64,000 bases of DNA from Cervus elaphus (GCF_910594005.1 NC_057848.1:131946155-132010154); one strand, 5' to 3'; shown: positions 22,360 to 34,445, counted from the first letter of the stretch. Numbers and translations: made by a program. Notes: generated by a model from the sequence alone, not told the origin.

Positions 22360-22935
22360 GCTGTTTTTTCCATTTGGAATGCTCTGTCTCAGGTCTCAGC
22401 TCAAAGATCCCCTCCTGAGAGACCTTCTCTGATAACCTCACCTTAAGGAGTAGCCTCTCCCACTCCCACCTAATATTCTCTATTCCTAATTTATCCCTTC
22501 CCTGCTTTATTGTTTTTCCAATGCATTTATACATGCTTAGCATCATTTATGTATGTATTAGTGTTTCTTTTTAAATACTTATTTATTTTTGGTTGCCTTA
22601 GGTCTTGGTTGCGGGCATGTGGATCTTTCATTGTGGCCTGCAGGCTTCTCTCTAGTTGTGGCACACAGGCTTAGTGGCCCCACAGCATGTGGAATCTTAG
22701 TTCTGTGACCAGGGATCAAACCCACATCACCTGCACTGGAAGGTGAATTCTTAACCACTGGACCAACAGGGAAATCCCCATGTATTCAGTTTTCATATGC
22801 TTTCTCCTAGTAGAATATAAGTTCCATGAGGGAAGAATTTTGTTTCTATTTTGACCACTGAGATACCTCCAACACTTGGATAAGGACCTGGTGCATGTTA
22901 GGCTTTAGGTAAATGTTTTTGGCATGAATGACTGA
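22360..22935 (+). repeat. L2 LINE 3' end split by a CHR SINE
   Basis: Left part (22360-22571): caggtctcagctcaaagatc, cctcctgagagaccttctct. Right part (22779-22935): tagaatataagttccatgag, gacctggtgcatg, atgaatgactg. Together they follow the L2 3' end. Confidence 0.8.
22572..22778 (-). repeat. CHR-type SINE
   Basis: Longer CHR variant: tttggttgccttaggtcttg, ttgtggcacacaggcttagt, tgaccagggatcaaacccac, actggaccaacagggaaatc. It is inserted into the L2. Confidence 0.9.
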
Positions 22936-23149
22936 AAGAATGGATCTTCGACCCCATGTGAGCCTATCTTGTAGGAACACAATTGGGCGGACTTTGATTT
23001 GGTATTGCTCTTAGGAACAAAGTGAAATATTTTAGTCACAAGAAATCTAGTCTTATAACAAATGCCTACCTCATCTGATGTCAAGAAACCAGGAGACCCT
23101 ACCTCCATCTCAATACATCCACCACCAGTTCCCACCAGAATTTCACAAC

Positions 23150-23295
23150 TAAAGACTTGTTCACCATTAAGTTACAAATAAACTTACAAATACAGAGGCA
23201 AACAAAACATACAAAAATCCTTGTGTTCATGGAGCTTATGTGTTAACTGGGTAGAATTTGTAGTAAACAAACAAAATATATAGAAAACCCAACTT
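23150..23295 (+). repeat. Fragment of an ancient mammalian repeat
   Basis: acaaaaatccttgtgttcat ggagcttatg matches the start of the family also seen at 55925 and 59460 (amount-of-stock wording differs, same order). Confidence 0.35.
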
Positions 23296-23299
23296 ATAT

Positions 23300-24085
23300 A
23301 CCTAAAATAGAATTAGGATTAACCATGTTTGGTTTTATATTACTTTTCAGGCACAATCAAGAAATATGAAAAAATGCAAAATAAAAAAGGGTATAAAATA
23401 TGGATTTTATTAAAAGTGAAGTTAATTCAGATGTACCAAAAATTCATATATTTCTTTGTCTGAAACTTTTTTAAAAGTTCATTTATAATTTAACGCTCTC
23501 AACTCTAATAGGTATATGAGTTAATTTTCAAATATATTTTAGAGTTAAAAATCAGTTAACCACCAACTTGTGGAATTATGCAGAAAGCTTTGGCTTTTAA
23601 AACCTGTTACTTTTCCCATGTCAAGATTTAATTAAATTTTTATGAAGGATTTAAACTTTTTAACCAGATCTGCTAAATCCCCCGTATACATTAAAGCAAT
23701 GTGTAATAAAACATCTGCTCAACCATATTTGGATGAATATATATATTATTTTTCAGAAAGTCCCAAGTGCTACAAATAATTGGAGGTATGGGAGTGTAAG
23801 AGAGTGGGATCAAATATCAAATAAAGTAGGGCCTCACCCAGCGGGTGACATTCCAACAAAAACCTAACTCTAATCAGTAGGGTTTGCATGATGTAAATAC
23901 TTCACTGTGGCTCAGGTCAACCTACCAACATACTGTTAATTAATATAGACTTGGGAAGAGACGAGCATGGTGGGTTTTCCTGACTCAGTATGCACAAGCC
24001 CCAGCAACCCCACTGGAAGGTCAGTTCTTATAGGCAGTTATAATAATACTGGTTTTTATTCTGGGTGTTATGAGAATCCAGAGGA
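23300..24085. other. Intron 3 stretch without recognised features
   Basis: Very AT-rich DNA; nothing recognised. Confidence 0.5.
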
Positions 24086-24087
24086 AG

Positions 24088-24203
24088 ATTTTTTTTTTTT
24101 TTTGGCCATCTCGTGGCATGTAGTTCCCTGACCAGGGATCAAACCCAAGGCCCCTGCATTGGAAGCACAGAGTCTTAACCACTGGACTGCCAAGGAAATC
24201 CAC
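24088..24203 (-). repeat. CHR-type SINE
   Basis: T17-like tail, ttccctgaccagggatcaaa, taaccactggactgccaagg. Confidence 0.9.
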
Positions 24204-24209
24204 ACTGGA

Positions 24210-25345
24210 AGATTTTAAGTAGAGAGGTAACATGATCTTAATTTTGTTTTAAAAGTTATATTCTACAGAAGTTTGCTCATGAGAAAATAGATACTCTGTG
24301 TGTGTGTGTAGGCACATATACATATATGCACATGACCACATGGTTATGTGTGTATTTCTTCTTCATAGATGTCAATTCCCCCCAGCCACCACTCTGCTTT
24401 TTCTTTGGGGCAGATACAAGAGAAGAACACACATCCTTTCCTGTGAAGGGCTGATCCTTTTGCTTCATTGAGGCATTTAACCAAGAGCTTGCTGAAATAA
24501 AAAAATGCCATATATTATCATAGCTTTTAAGAATATATGGCTTATTCAACCCTAGAGCTTCTCATAAAAGCAAAATTCAGCATACATGGTGAAGCCTTAA
24601 GCTGTCATCACAATTAGTTATATTCATTTCATTAAAAATATTCTTAGGATCCTGCTCTGTCCTCCAGCTTGGAAGCTCATAGCATTCTATTTTATGTACA
24701 TTTAGGAGACATAAGGGTTGTCAGCAGACATTCAATAACTTTGAAGGGGAGCGTTTTGAAACTATACTTTGACAGTCTGCATTTCTCATTGCTATGATCA
24801 TCCTTTAAATCTAGTTTCAGTCAGCATAAGTTAGCTAGCACCTTGTGGACTGTTTTGGAATTTAAAACAACCGTATGAGATAGTATCCCTGAATGGAATT
24901 TTACAATTGAAGCTATGCATATGAATGGTGTTAGAGGTATTTTAGGAACCGTCTCAGTTAATAGATTAATTTCAAGTGAGTCTAAATGATACAGATCAAA
25001 GAAAGAAAAAATACTTGTATGGTGACAGACTTCCTGAGTGTAAATACATAGACTTGGAGACAGAAAAAGTGAGATGATTGAAAATAATGTCCAGAAGAAG
25101 AAAGAGGTAAATGCTTATAAATTTAACAGAGACCGTGAATATGTCTTAATTACAATAAATCTTAAATATAAGACATCTTAAAGAGTATCTCTCTTAACTA
25201 TGAATGAAACAGCCTTTGTCTCAATGGCCTTTTGCTATGATCTTCCACCAGCTTGAAGATATGTTGGCAGTATCATTTTAAGGTTCTCCATAGCCTTGAA
25301 AATACATTTTGGGGACAAAAATCAAAAGATAAAAACAACTCTCCC
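24210..25345. other. Intron 3 stretch without recognised features
   Basis: A (GT)n run at about 24297-24309 only; no exon or nameable repeat. Confidence 0.5.
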
Positions 25346-25349
25346 ATCT

Positions 25350-25795
25350 GTAATAATATAAAGATCGGGAATGAAATAGTGCCACTTGCAGCGACATTGA
25401 TGGACCTAGAGATTGTCGTACAGAGTGCAGTAAGTCAGAAAGAAAAAGACAAATATCATATAACCTCATTTATATGTGGAATCTAGAAAAATGTTACAGA
25501 TGAACTTATTTGCAAGGTATAAAAATAGAATCACACACATAGAAAATAAACTTATGGCTACCAAGAGGGGAAAGGAAGTGGGATGAACTGGGAGGTTGGG
25601 ACATACACACACTACTATGTATAAAATACATAACCAATAAGAACCTACTGTACAGCACAGGGAACTCTACTCAATGATCTGTGGTGACCTAAATGGGAAG
25701 GAAATCTAAAAAAGAGGAGATATATGTATAACTGATCCACTTTGCTATACAGCAGAAACACAACATTGTAAAGAAACTACAATAAATATTAAAGA
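25350..25795 (+). repeat. L1 ORF2 end plus 3' UTR
   Basis: It begins in the last codons of L1 ORF2 (cagcgacattgatggaccta, taagtcagaaagaaaaagac) and runs through ggtaccaag-like and actgtacagcacagggaact segments to an aataaatatt tail. Confidence 0.85.
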
Positions 25796-25797
25796 TT

Positions 25798-26055
25798 AGG
25801 ATCATAGGCTTAGAAGCCAGAGGATCTGAATTTGAATTTGAGTCACTACTTATTGGCTCTGCAATTTGAGGCAAGTTTCTTAATCTTTCTGCACCTCTAT
25901 TTCTTAATCTAAAATGAAGATAATGATAACACCTTCCTTGTAGGGTTGTTGAGAGAGAAATGAATGAAACTTGTAAAATCCTTGGAAGAATGCCTGGTCC
26001 AGAATTCCTGGTCCAGAAAGTGTTATCCATGGTGATGATGGTAATTATGATGCTT
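25798..26055 (+). repeat. MIR SINE
   Basis: gaagccagaggatctgaatt, gcaatttgaggcaagtttct, tagggttgttgagagagaaa: MIR in order. Confidence 0.8.
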
Positions 26056-26799
26056 GCCTATCACAATCTTTATTTCTCTTACCCACCTTCTTCTTGCTCA
26101 TGACTTCCCTTCTGCAGTGGTGGGTTGTTGTTGTTTTTTTAAGCATAGGGACATCCATCAGAAGTACCCCTTAAGTGAATTTTTTTGAAAACTCTTTGTT
26201 TCTGATAAGAATTTTTTTCAAATGAACAGATACTTCTGGGATATTCCTTTCATCTCAGGCTGGTTGGTAAAGTTTGAATTCCCTTAAAGTGTCTACAGAG
26301 TGTATGTAAAATTCACGAGTGGCCTCTTTGCCAGATTTGCCTCGTTCTTCATCTGAATTTCACTCCAAGTTTCTCCTGCCGTGTCTCTTCTCTACCAGAT
26401 TCTACCACAGGGATTAATGTCCATAGCAGCAATGTTCATTTTGGGGCCAAGGAAACCATTCTATTTATGCATAAAATCTCTTTTGATTTATTCCAATGTG
26501 GAGTTCTTATTTCAAAGCATTGCATTTGAAATCTTGAAATCTTCTGACTCATCTAAAGTGAATCATCGTTTTAGTCTGTACCGTTAGAGAAAGTAAACAA
26601 TTTGCCCCAAACTATTTATGGAGTGAAAAGTTGAAATCCTTACTGGTGTTAATCAGTGGCTGACTTTGGAACTGGATGAGTTATTCAGTGGAAAGTAGAA
26701 TACATGTTGTGTTGGATACATTCAAGAATATGAATTTCCATCTCGGGAGAGGACCTCTCCATAGACGAAGGCAGACTAACTCTGGAGTCATGGCCCTTC

Positions 26800-27000
26800 G
26801 TTAAGTCCTGGGCTTTCAATAAATTCACTATGGACTCCAGATATATCATTTACTGTTTCTTAGAACCCTCAATTTCTAGTCTGTAAAGAGGGACTACTAG
26901 TTTCCACTCCCAGTGTTGTCATGAAAATTAAATATGATAAGATATAAAATGATGTTATAAATATCAGGTACCTTTACTATTTTATAAAATCTTATGTGGC
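26800..27000 (+). repeat. MIR SINE
   Basis: Decayed: tagtctgtaaagagggacta, gttgtcatgaaaattaaata. Confidence 0.55.
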
Positions 27001-27259
27001 AGAAAAACCTTTCAGGTGGGTTTTTTTTTTATAATTTACTTTTTAGACATATATTTTCCAGACATAGATCATCATATATCCTCAGATTTCAAAATGATAG
27101 TAACCCAAAGAGGGTAATAATTGACATCTGAGGAAAAATCCATTGTGAGAAAAATTATTTCTTTTAGGAGACTTAATCTCTCTCTTTCTCCCCTTTGATG
27201 TTGTGTGTGCCCAAGTTACAAAGAGCTTTTTCATCTTCTCATTACTCTATATAGTTTAG

Positions 27260-27640
27260 GGACATCAAAAGCATTTGGATAATACCTTTGAAAGACTAGG
27301 GACGCACCTGTCGTCTGGCACCTGTGAGCCCAGTGAGGCTACAGTTGGACTAGGAAAGGGGTGCAGTTGTTTGGGATTAGCTGAGCTGCTCTCCGAGGCT
27401 GGAGTTCAGGGTCCAGGTCAGGAGGTTGAGAGAGTCCTTGACAGAGAAGGTGGCTGGATGAACACCTTCCCTGACAAGGGTGTTTTGGGGTGAGCAGTGG
27501 GGATTGATTGTTTTCTGCTGGTAAATCCCAGCATGCTGAGTGACACCGTAAGGGCAGGAAGCTTTGCGCCTTCTGCTGCAAAGTCCTCCAGGGACTCACA
27601 CAGTGGAATTCCCCTAGAGGACCCCAGGGCACTGTGTTTG
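27260..27640. other. GC-richer patch without identification
   Basis: Unlike the AT-rich surroundings, this patch is G+C rich, with open frames on both strands (27275-27493 + and 27339-27632 -). I recognise no protein or repeat. It could be an unlisted LTR piece or an old CpG-rich insert. Confidence 0.3.
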
Positions 27641-27645
27641 TAAAG

Positions 27646-27766
27646 TTCAGTTCAGTTGCTCAGTCGTGTCCGATTCTTTGCAACCCCATGGACTGCAGCA
27701 TGCCAGGCTTCCCTGTCCATCACCAACTCCAGGAGCTTGCTCAAACTCATGTCCATCGAGTCAGTA
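27646..27766 (-). repeat. BovB LINE 3' end
   Basis: agttcagttcagttgctcag through ctcaaactcatgtccatcga, a strongly 5'-truncated copy. Confidence 0.92.
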
Positions 27767-27774
27767 TGTGTTTG

Positions 27775-27995
27775 TAAAGAGATATTGTATTTACTAAAAT
27801 AGTAATACTAGTATCCTTCTTAAACTTTACATATAGTATCTCATGTAATCCTCTCTTCAGCCCTGGAGGTAGGTATTATTACACACATTTTATAAATGAT
27901 GAAAGTGTCAGCGGTGTAGAGTAACTTACCTACAGTTGGTCAGAGAATCAGCCTCTTTCTATGCAATCTGTTTCTTTCAGTCTCTTGGCCTCTAA
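27775..27995 (-). repeat. MIR SINE
   Basis: tctcatgtaatcctctcttc, ggaggtaggtattattacac, ataaatgatgaaagtgtcag in reverse MIR order. Confidence 0.65.
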
Positions 27996-28011
27996 ATGAC
28001 AGTTGGTAAAT

Positions 28012-28455
28012 AAAAAAGAATGAAATAATGCCATTTGCAGCAATATGAGTACAACTAAAGATGATCATACTAAGTGAAGTCAGAAAGAGAAAGACAAATA
28101 CCATATATCACTTATCTGTGGAATCTAAAACATGACACAAGTGAACCTATCTACAAAACAGAAACAGAATCAGGGAAGTAGAGAACTGACTGGTGGTTGC
28201 CAAAGGGGAGGGAGTTTGGGGAGAGATGGGGTGAAAGGTTGGGGTTAAGAGCTTTGAGCTATTATACACAGAATGGATAAACAATGAGTTCCTACTGTAT
28301 ATAGCACAGAGAACTATAGTCAGTATCCTATGGTAAACCAAAATGGAAAAGAATATGTTTTAAAACATGTATATGTATGTATAACTGAGTCACTTTGCTG
28401 TGTAGCAGAATTAACACAACATTGTAAATCAACTATACTTTAATTTAAAAAAAGG
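28012..28455 (+). repeat. L1 ORF2 end plus 3' UTR
   Basis: ccatttgcagcaatatgagt, agtgaagtcagaaagagaaa, ctgactggtggttgccaaag, ctactgtatatagcacagag, and terminal caactatactttaatttaaa. Confidence 0.85.
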
Positions 28456-28489
28456 TTAATTGGTGATACTTTTTGTGGAAAGAAAAGTG

Positions 28490-28700
28490 TAGGGACAGTA
28501 GTGATGATATTAGTCAGTATTTACCCATTTGCTATAGACAAGGCACTCTGTTAAGAGATGTACTGCTTCCCAGCAACGACACCATGACATTGGTTCTATT
28601 TAAAGCCATATTATACAGAGATTAGACAGTGGAAGTTGCTTGCCAGAGTTCATATGGTTGCCTAGTGCTGGACATCACAAGCTGTGTTCTCATCTCTAAT
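28490..28700 (-). repeat. MIR SINE
   Basis: gacaaggcactctgttaaga, tatacagagattagacagtg, ttgccagagttcatatgg; weak. Confidence 0.5.
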
Positions 28701-28860
28701 CGCGTGTAATTGGGCACAATAAGGGATCTTTTTCAAGTGACTTCTGATGTCTGAATATTCTAAAATAAGAGTTGGCCACACTTACTACTAAGCCAGTGTC
28801 CCTTTTTTGTCAGGACTAATTGTGTTTAATTTCTTTAATGTCCTACAATTCAGTCACCTA

Positions 28861-29712
28861 TGATCTATTTTTTACTCACAACCCCTCTGACACAAAATGT
28901 GTGTTTTTTTTTCCCCACACCAACCAATTCTTTAACTCTTTACACATTGACTGGGTAACCTACAGTTCAATTCAATTCTGACACTAACTACTTGAAGTTC
29001 GCATAAACCCCACAAGTTAAGGGCTCAGTCTCACAAAACTGCTCCCTCTTCTGATGCCAGTTGAAATTTCCTGGCCTCACCTACTTCCGACTGACCAATA
29101 GAAATTCAAAGGTTCCCAGGACACACTCTTCAGGTTCGAAAATTTGCTAGAACAGCCCACAGAATTCAGAGAAAACAGTTTACTATTACTGGTTTTATTA
29201 TAAAGGATACAAATGAACAACCAGATGAGAAGGTACACAGGGTGAGGTTTGGAAGTGCAGTAGCTTCTGTCCCCAAGGAATTGGTGTATACCACCCTCTA
29301 GGCATATGGTTGCATTTTAGTTCACTGACCTGAGCTCTCTGAACTCCCTTCATCGGGAGTTTTATAGAGTTTTCATTATGTAGGCGTGATTGATTAAATC
29401 ACTGGGCATTTGATTACATCAATAATCAGCAACCCCCTTCCTCCCTGGAGGTTCTGGGGCGGGGCTGAAAGTTCCAACCCTCTCTTCACGTGGTGGGTTT
29501 CCTTGGCAACCAGCTCCCATCCAGAAGCTATCTAAAGAACCATTAAGAGTCACCCTCATTAGCATAAACTCTGGTTTGGTTGAAGGGGGCTTGTTAGGAA
29601 TAACAAAAGACACTCTTCTCACCCCTGTTGCTCAAGAATTCCTAAGGGTTTTAGAAGCTCTTGTGCCAGGAACTTGAGATAAAGACCAAATGTATATTAT
29701 CACAATATCACA
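28861..29712 (-). repeat. ERVL-type LTR
   Basis: An about 850-bp LTR. In reverse it starts TGTGATATTGTG and runs through a conserved tggggctgaaagttcc-like block (29461-29478 on +). A poly(A)-signal region follows (ttttattataaagg at about 29193), then a distal part ending in actcaca. No internal retroviral sequence is attached. Subfamily not assigned. Confidence 0.7.
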
Positions 29713-29719
29713 CTATTAA

Positions 29720-30220
29720 AGTAGCATTTTCCAAATATCTATATAAGCTCTTACAGCTCTTCAGTAATGGCTATTTTAATAAGCATTTGATGTATTTTTC
29801 CCTATGAAAAGCCACATTGGATTTATTAATTAAACTCTAATATTAGAGCTGAGAAAACTATATTTCATGTAAATTATTTATGGAGGATTTTATAAAGTCT
29901 TTTAGTGAGACTACAATGATCTTTTCTCTAATTTAAGATTGTGTATAAGTTAATGCAGCTAACAGAGCATGTTAAAACTGCATGGAAGGGAAGATTTAAA
30001 TATTTAGATTTGTTTAAAATTTATTGGAATTTGGAGACCATGTGGATTTTAACTACCAGGTTCTTGCCTAAATAACTCAAAACATTCAATAGGAATTATT
30101 TTTTTTAAGTCCTTGGAGATACTTTTATGATAGCAAATTCACTCTTGCTCCTGGTGCAAACCTCTATGTGACCTCAATGAGATTTTAAAATTATGACGTA
30201 TGATATAAAAGTGAGTTTTG
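29720..30220. other. Intron 3 stretch without recognised features
   Basis: AT-rich DNA with no nameable element. Confidence 0.5.
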
Positions 30221-30383
30221 CTTTGTAGGCCTTCAGTCACCTGAAAACTTGGTTTACTCATGGGTGTCAAGCCAATAGACACACCCAAGTCAAAGTGAAG
30301 GAGAATTTATTATTACTTGCAGCAAAGAAGAACACAAGGGATCTTTCCCAAATCAGTGTCTCCCAACAGCAAAATTGTGCTGG

Positions 30384-30708
30384 CTTAGTCATTCAGTCGT
30401 GTTCGACTCTTTGTGACCCCATGGAATGTATATATCCGGCCAGGCTCCTGTCCATGAGGATTCTCTAGGCAGAAATACTGGAGTGGATTGCCATGCTCTC
30501 CTCCAGGTTATCTTCCCAATCTAGGGTTCGAACCCAGGTCTCCCTCATTGGGGTGCATTCTTTACCATCTGAGCCACCAGGGAAGCCCCAGAATACTGGA
30601 GCAGGTAGATTATCCCTTCTCCAGGGAAACTTCCTGACCCAGAAATCGAAGCAGGATCTCCTGCATTACAGGCGAATTCTTTACCAGCTGAGCTACCAGG
30701 GAAGCCCC
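30384..30708 (-). repeat. Dimeric Bov-tA SINE
   Basis: A complete Bov-tA (30384-30588) is followed directly by a second 5' half (30589-30708). Both units end in gctgagct/atctgagcc accagggaagcccc-type starts. The order is head-to-tail on the minus strand. Confidence 0.85.
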
Positions 30709-31107
30709 CAACAAAATTAAGTTAAAGGTACATGCATATTCATGAAAGGGCTTGAGCAAAGGAGAATTCAGCATAGAATTGGGACCAAGGTCGACAGAGG
30801 CCAAGTTTTAGTTGATTGAAGTCTGGAGGGTCATGGGGGCCTTAATTCCTGCAGAAGACCTCAAAGATATTATGTATATTCCTTGAGCAGGAACCAGGAC
30901 CCTGCTTTAATGGCCATGCTATTGTTTCTTATTCAGCTGCAAAGAGTTGGTTAAGACTTAACCACTGAACAACAACAACAAATTGTTTCTTGATTCCTCT
31001 TCCTTTGTTTCTGCATTCCCTCCCTTCCTTGATCAGCACCCTTGGAACTCTGAAAAGGTCAGGGAGGCTGAATGAAGCCTATTTCCTGTGAACATGAAAC
31101 ATGCATG

Positions 31108-31313
31108 CATGCTTAGTCATGTCCAACTCCTTGAGACCCCGTGCACTGTACCCCACCAGGCTCCTCCATCCATGGGATTCTCCAGGCAAAATACTGGAGT
31201 GGGCTACCAATTCCTCCTCCAGAGGATCTTCCATACCCAGGGATCAAACCTGTGTATCCTGTGGCTTCTGCATTGGCAGGCAGACTCTACCACTGAGCTG
31301 CCTGGGAGGCCCC
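31108..31313 (-). repeat. Bov-tA SINE
   Basis: tgcttagtcatgtccaactc to gagctgcctgggaggcccc, with normal internal order. Confidence 0.9.
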
Positions 31314-31757
31314 ACAAACAAGAAACAGGGACTGGGGGTGGGACTCGGAAAGGATTTGTATCTGGAAGTCCTGCAGGGTCCTGCTCAGTTTCACTTAGAT
31401 TTGATTACAATCTTTCTCCTCTCAATTCCCCCTGTCTGTCTGTTAACCTGTCTGAATATGTTTGTAACAACTATGGCTGTATTTCTTATTTCCTTTAGCA
31501 AGTCTCTGGTCAGGATCACGGAGAAGAAGATTGGGACCTCCTCACGAATCCTCCCCAAAGAAAACCCATATTCTCAAAGGGGGTCCCATTGTACCTGGTT
31601 CTATATATTTTCCTGAGATTTACCCCCTCCCCCACCCCCAGAGCCTGCAGATTGAGAGTCTTTAGACATTGCTATAGTCTGTTGTGTCCATTCCGTTGAA
31701 TGGCTGTTACGAGGGAGTTTCCCAGGAAGCAGATCTCTGAGATGGAGAGGAGCATCG

Positions 31758-32245
31758 CTTCACTTCACTTCAGTCACTTAGTCGTGTCCAACTCTTTGTA
31801 ACCCCATGGACTGCAGCACGCCAGGCATCCCTGTCAATCACCAACTCCTGGAGTTTACTCAAACTCATGTCCATTGAGTCAGTGATGCCATCCAACCATC
31901 TCGTCCTCTCTCGTCCCCTTCTCCTTCCATCTTCAATCTTTCCCAGCGTCAGGGGCTTTTCAAATGAGTCAGCTCTTCACAACAGGTGGCCAAAGTATTG
32001 GAGTTTCAGCTTTAACATCTGTCCTTCCGATGAATATTCAGGGCTGATCTCCTTTAGGATGGACTGGTTGGATCTCCTTGCAGTCCAAGGGACTCTCAAG
32101 AGTCTTCTCCAACACCACAGTTCAAAAGAATCAATTCTTTGGCGCTCAGCTTTCTTTATAGTCCAACTCTCACATCCATACATGACTACTGGAAAAACCA
32201 TAGCCTTGACTAGACAGACCTTTGTTGGCAAAGTAATGTCTATAG
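31758..32245 (-). repeat. BovB LINE 3' part
   Basis: A 490-bp 5'-truncated copy, from the (cactt)n-like tail through agggactctcaagagtcttc to ttgttggcaaagtaatgtct. The minus-strand frame at 31977-32231 still codes BovB-like protein (KAMVFPVVMYGCESW). Confidence 0.93.
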
Positions 32246-32798
32246 CATGCTGGAGGGTTATTGGGGCGTGCTCTGGGCATCAACAGCTGTGGATGGTAGG
32301 GGAAAGAGGCAGGACCCAGCAGAGGGAGAAGTCAAACTGTGATATATTTTCAGTGGAATCCTCAGCCCACCCTGCAAGGAATTCTGAAGATGGGATGACA
32401 CTTCAGAGCTGTCCTGACCGGGGCGGGAGGACAAGACCTCTCTGCCCTCACATCAGTCAGTCACTGCAAGTGTGTTGCTCAGAGAAGGGAGCATGACCTT
32501 GGGTAAAGTGGTTTTTTCTGCAGCTGGGGTCATCTCTGAAGGAAGCTAAGAGCCAAGGGCTGCCTGCCAGGAACACTCTTAGCAGGTAAAGAAATAAGAC
32601 CCTTACTTCTGGGTGGGGAGATGGGCGAGCTCATCACAGCATCCACCATATTGACCATTTGGGTAGACCACTCTGCTCTTACATAGTTCTAGACCAAGTT
32701 TTACTTATTGGAGCTTTTGTAGACTTAGCCCCCTGGCTAACAGAATGGCTCTGGATGGATATGCATAGGGGTGTTTGGGGTAAGATAGGTGCAGTCAC

Positions 32799-33020
32799 GG
32801 GACTTCCTTTGTGGCTCAGGGGTAAAGAATCTGCATGCAGTGCAGGAGAGGAAGGAGACGCAGGTTCGATCTCTGGGTCAGGAAGATCCCTTGGAGGAGG
32901 GCATGGCAACCCACTCCAGTGTTCTTGCCTGGAGAATCCCCATGGGCAGAGGAGCCTGGCAGGCTTCAGCCCATGGAGTGGCAAAGAGTTGACATGACTG
33001 AAGTGACTGAGCATGCACGC
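32799..33020 (+). repeat. Bov-tA SINE
   Basis: acttcctttgtggctcaggg to gtgactgagcatgcacgc. Confidence 0.92.
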
Positions 33021-33149
33021 AGGCAGATGACCTCATGAATCCTGCTGACTGCACTCTGCAAAGCTCCCTTTACAGCCATGTAGCCAGGTGACACCATGAA
33101 GTCAACCATGTGCCATGTTGTAATTATGGTGCTGTAACTGTTTCCATGG

Positions 33150-33300
33150 ACCTGCTCTCCAACTAGACTTTGAAGCTCGTTGAGCCTGGGATTGTGTCTT
33201 ATTTCATTTCTGTGTCTTCAGAGGGTCACATGGTGCTTGTCTCATATCTGTGGTCAGTATGCTGTCAGTGATTGAAATAAATTGTCCTAATGTTCTTAGC
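33150..33300 (+). repeat. L2 LINE 3' end
   Basis: gactttgaagctcgttgagc, gggattgtgtcttatttcat: L2 3' end wording. Confidence 0.6.
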
Positions 33301-33357
33301 ACTTAAAAATATGATGCCTAGAGACTTTTTTTCTGGGCCTATCCAAGCCTATCATTA

Positions 33358-33568
33358 GGCTTCCCTGGTGGCTCAGATGGTAAAGAATCCAAGTGCAATG
33401 CAGGAGACCTGGGTTTGATCACTGGGTTGGGAAGATCCCCTGGAGGAGAGCATGGCAACCCTCTCAGTATTCTTGCCTAGAGAATCCCCATGGGCAGAGG
33501 AGCCTGGTGGACTACAGACCATGGGGTCTCAAAGAGTTGGACACGACTGAGCGACTAAGCACAGCAAC
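33358..33568 (+). repeat. Bov-tA SINE
   Basis: ggcttccctggtggctcaga to cgactgagcgactaagcac; nearly consensus, so probably young. Confidence 0.94.
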
Positions 33569-33776
33569 ATCCAAGCCTATCAGTAAAATGATCTTAATTC
33601 TCTTCATCATTTAGCTAAATATAGTCTCAGTTCTAATTTGATAGTTATCCTTTGCTTGGGACTTTAAAAGTCACAAACACATTTAAGCAGACAGAGTGGA
33701 ATGACAGTGAAGTGGGCCACATTGGTGTCTGCTGTTGTTTATGCCCTTGTGACCATCCAGATCTTGGATCTCCTGC

Positions 33777-34285
33777 TGTTACGGAGTCCAAGCTCACTTT
33801 GCTTGCCGCGTGACAGGCCAATGAATCTGAGAGATGAGGTGTTGAGGCAAAAAGAGACTTTAATTGGGGAGCCAGCAGACTGAGAAGATGGCAGGCTAGC
33901 GCCTCAAAATCACCATCTTATTGGGGTCCGGATGCCAGGTTCTTTTATAGATCAGAGAGAAAGAAGCAATAAGTAACTAAAGTAAAAAGGCAGAATAGAG
34001 AGGGAAAGGCAGTGGGGAAGTAAAGTGAAAGAGTCTTCAGCCTTGCAAAACATCTCCAAAGGAGCAGCCTATGGAAGGGGTGTGTTAATCTCTTCTATTC
34101 ACAGGTGGGCAGGGACAAGCTATCTCTCCAGGAGCTGAACAAAGACCCTTTAGTTTACAGTCAAGCAGAGGGTCAGGGTTCTCCAGGGAAGACATTAAGT
34201 ATGATTATAATAACAAGAGCAACGAAAAGCAAGTCAAAGAAACTGTTTCCAACTTGGAGTCAGAATTGGCTTTCTCCCTGCAACA
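33777..34285 (-). mobile_element. Solo ERV LTR with promoter and poly(A) signals
   Basis: A 509-bp element bounded by TG...CA (tgttacgg ... ctgcaaca) and by a 4-bp duplication, ctgc, at 33773-33776 and 34286-34289. This suggests a class I (ERV1-type) LTR. On the minus strand a TATA box (ctataaaaga, 33941-33950) lies about 80 bases before the poly(A) signal attaaa (33859-33864), the normal U3-R layout. No gag, pol or env sequence adjoins it, so it is a solo LTR left by recombination. It is antisense to MAOB. Confidence 0.75.
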
Positions 34286-34289
34286 CTGC

Positions 34290-34445
34290 TGCATCATGAG
34301 AAGTGGCATGAAGTGGGGAACCAGCTTGACCTGAAACAGCTTGATTTTAAACACGGCTAAACTTGAACCCCTCTCATTAGCTGGGTGATCCTGGGGAAGT
34401 TGTTTATCCTAAGACTTACTCTCCTCCTCTGTAAAATGGGTCAAT
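34290..34445 (+). repeat. MIR SINE
   Basis: ctcattagctgggtgatcct, ggaagttgtttatcctaaga, ctctgtaaaatgggtcaata: MIR. Confidence 0.75.

Larger units (their letters stand above)
30224..32660 (-). repeat. Probable ERV LTR/relic region, interrupted by SINEs and BovB
   Basis: The unique parts between the SINE and BovB insertions read like a retroviral LTR in reverse: a tgtaggccttcagtcacctg edge, a poly(A)-like aataataaattctcc on the minus strand at about 30300-30315, and pyrimidine-rich blocks at 31385-31440 and 31620. I cannot fix its limits or class, and it may be more than one LTR. Confidence 0.35.

Noticed and set aside
31867..32496. 209-codon open frame on the + strand
   Set aside because: Its first 380 bp are antisense to a BovB 3' end and the rest lies in LTR-like DNA; no protein motif.
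33358..33430. tRNA-like sequences in many SINEs (promoter boxes) as tRNA genes
   Set aside because: They are the tRNA-derived heads of Bov-tA or CHR SINEs with broken folds and no anticodon arm that could function.
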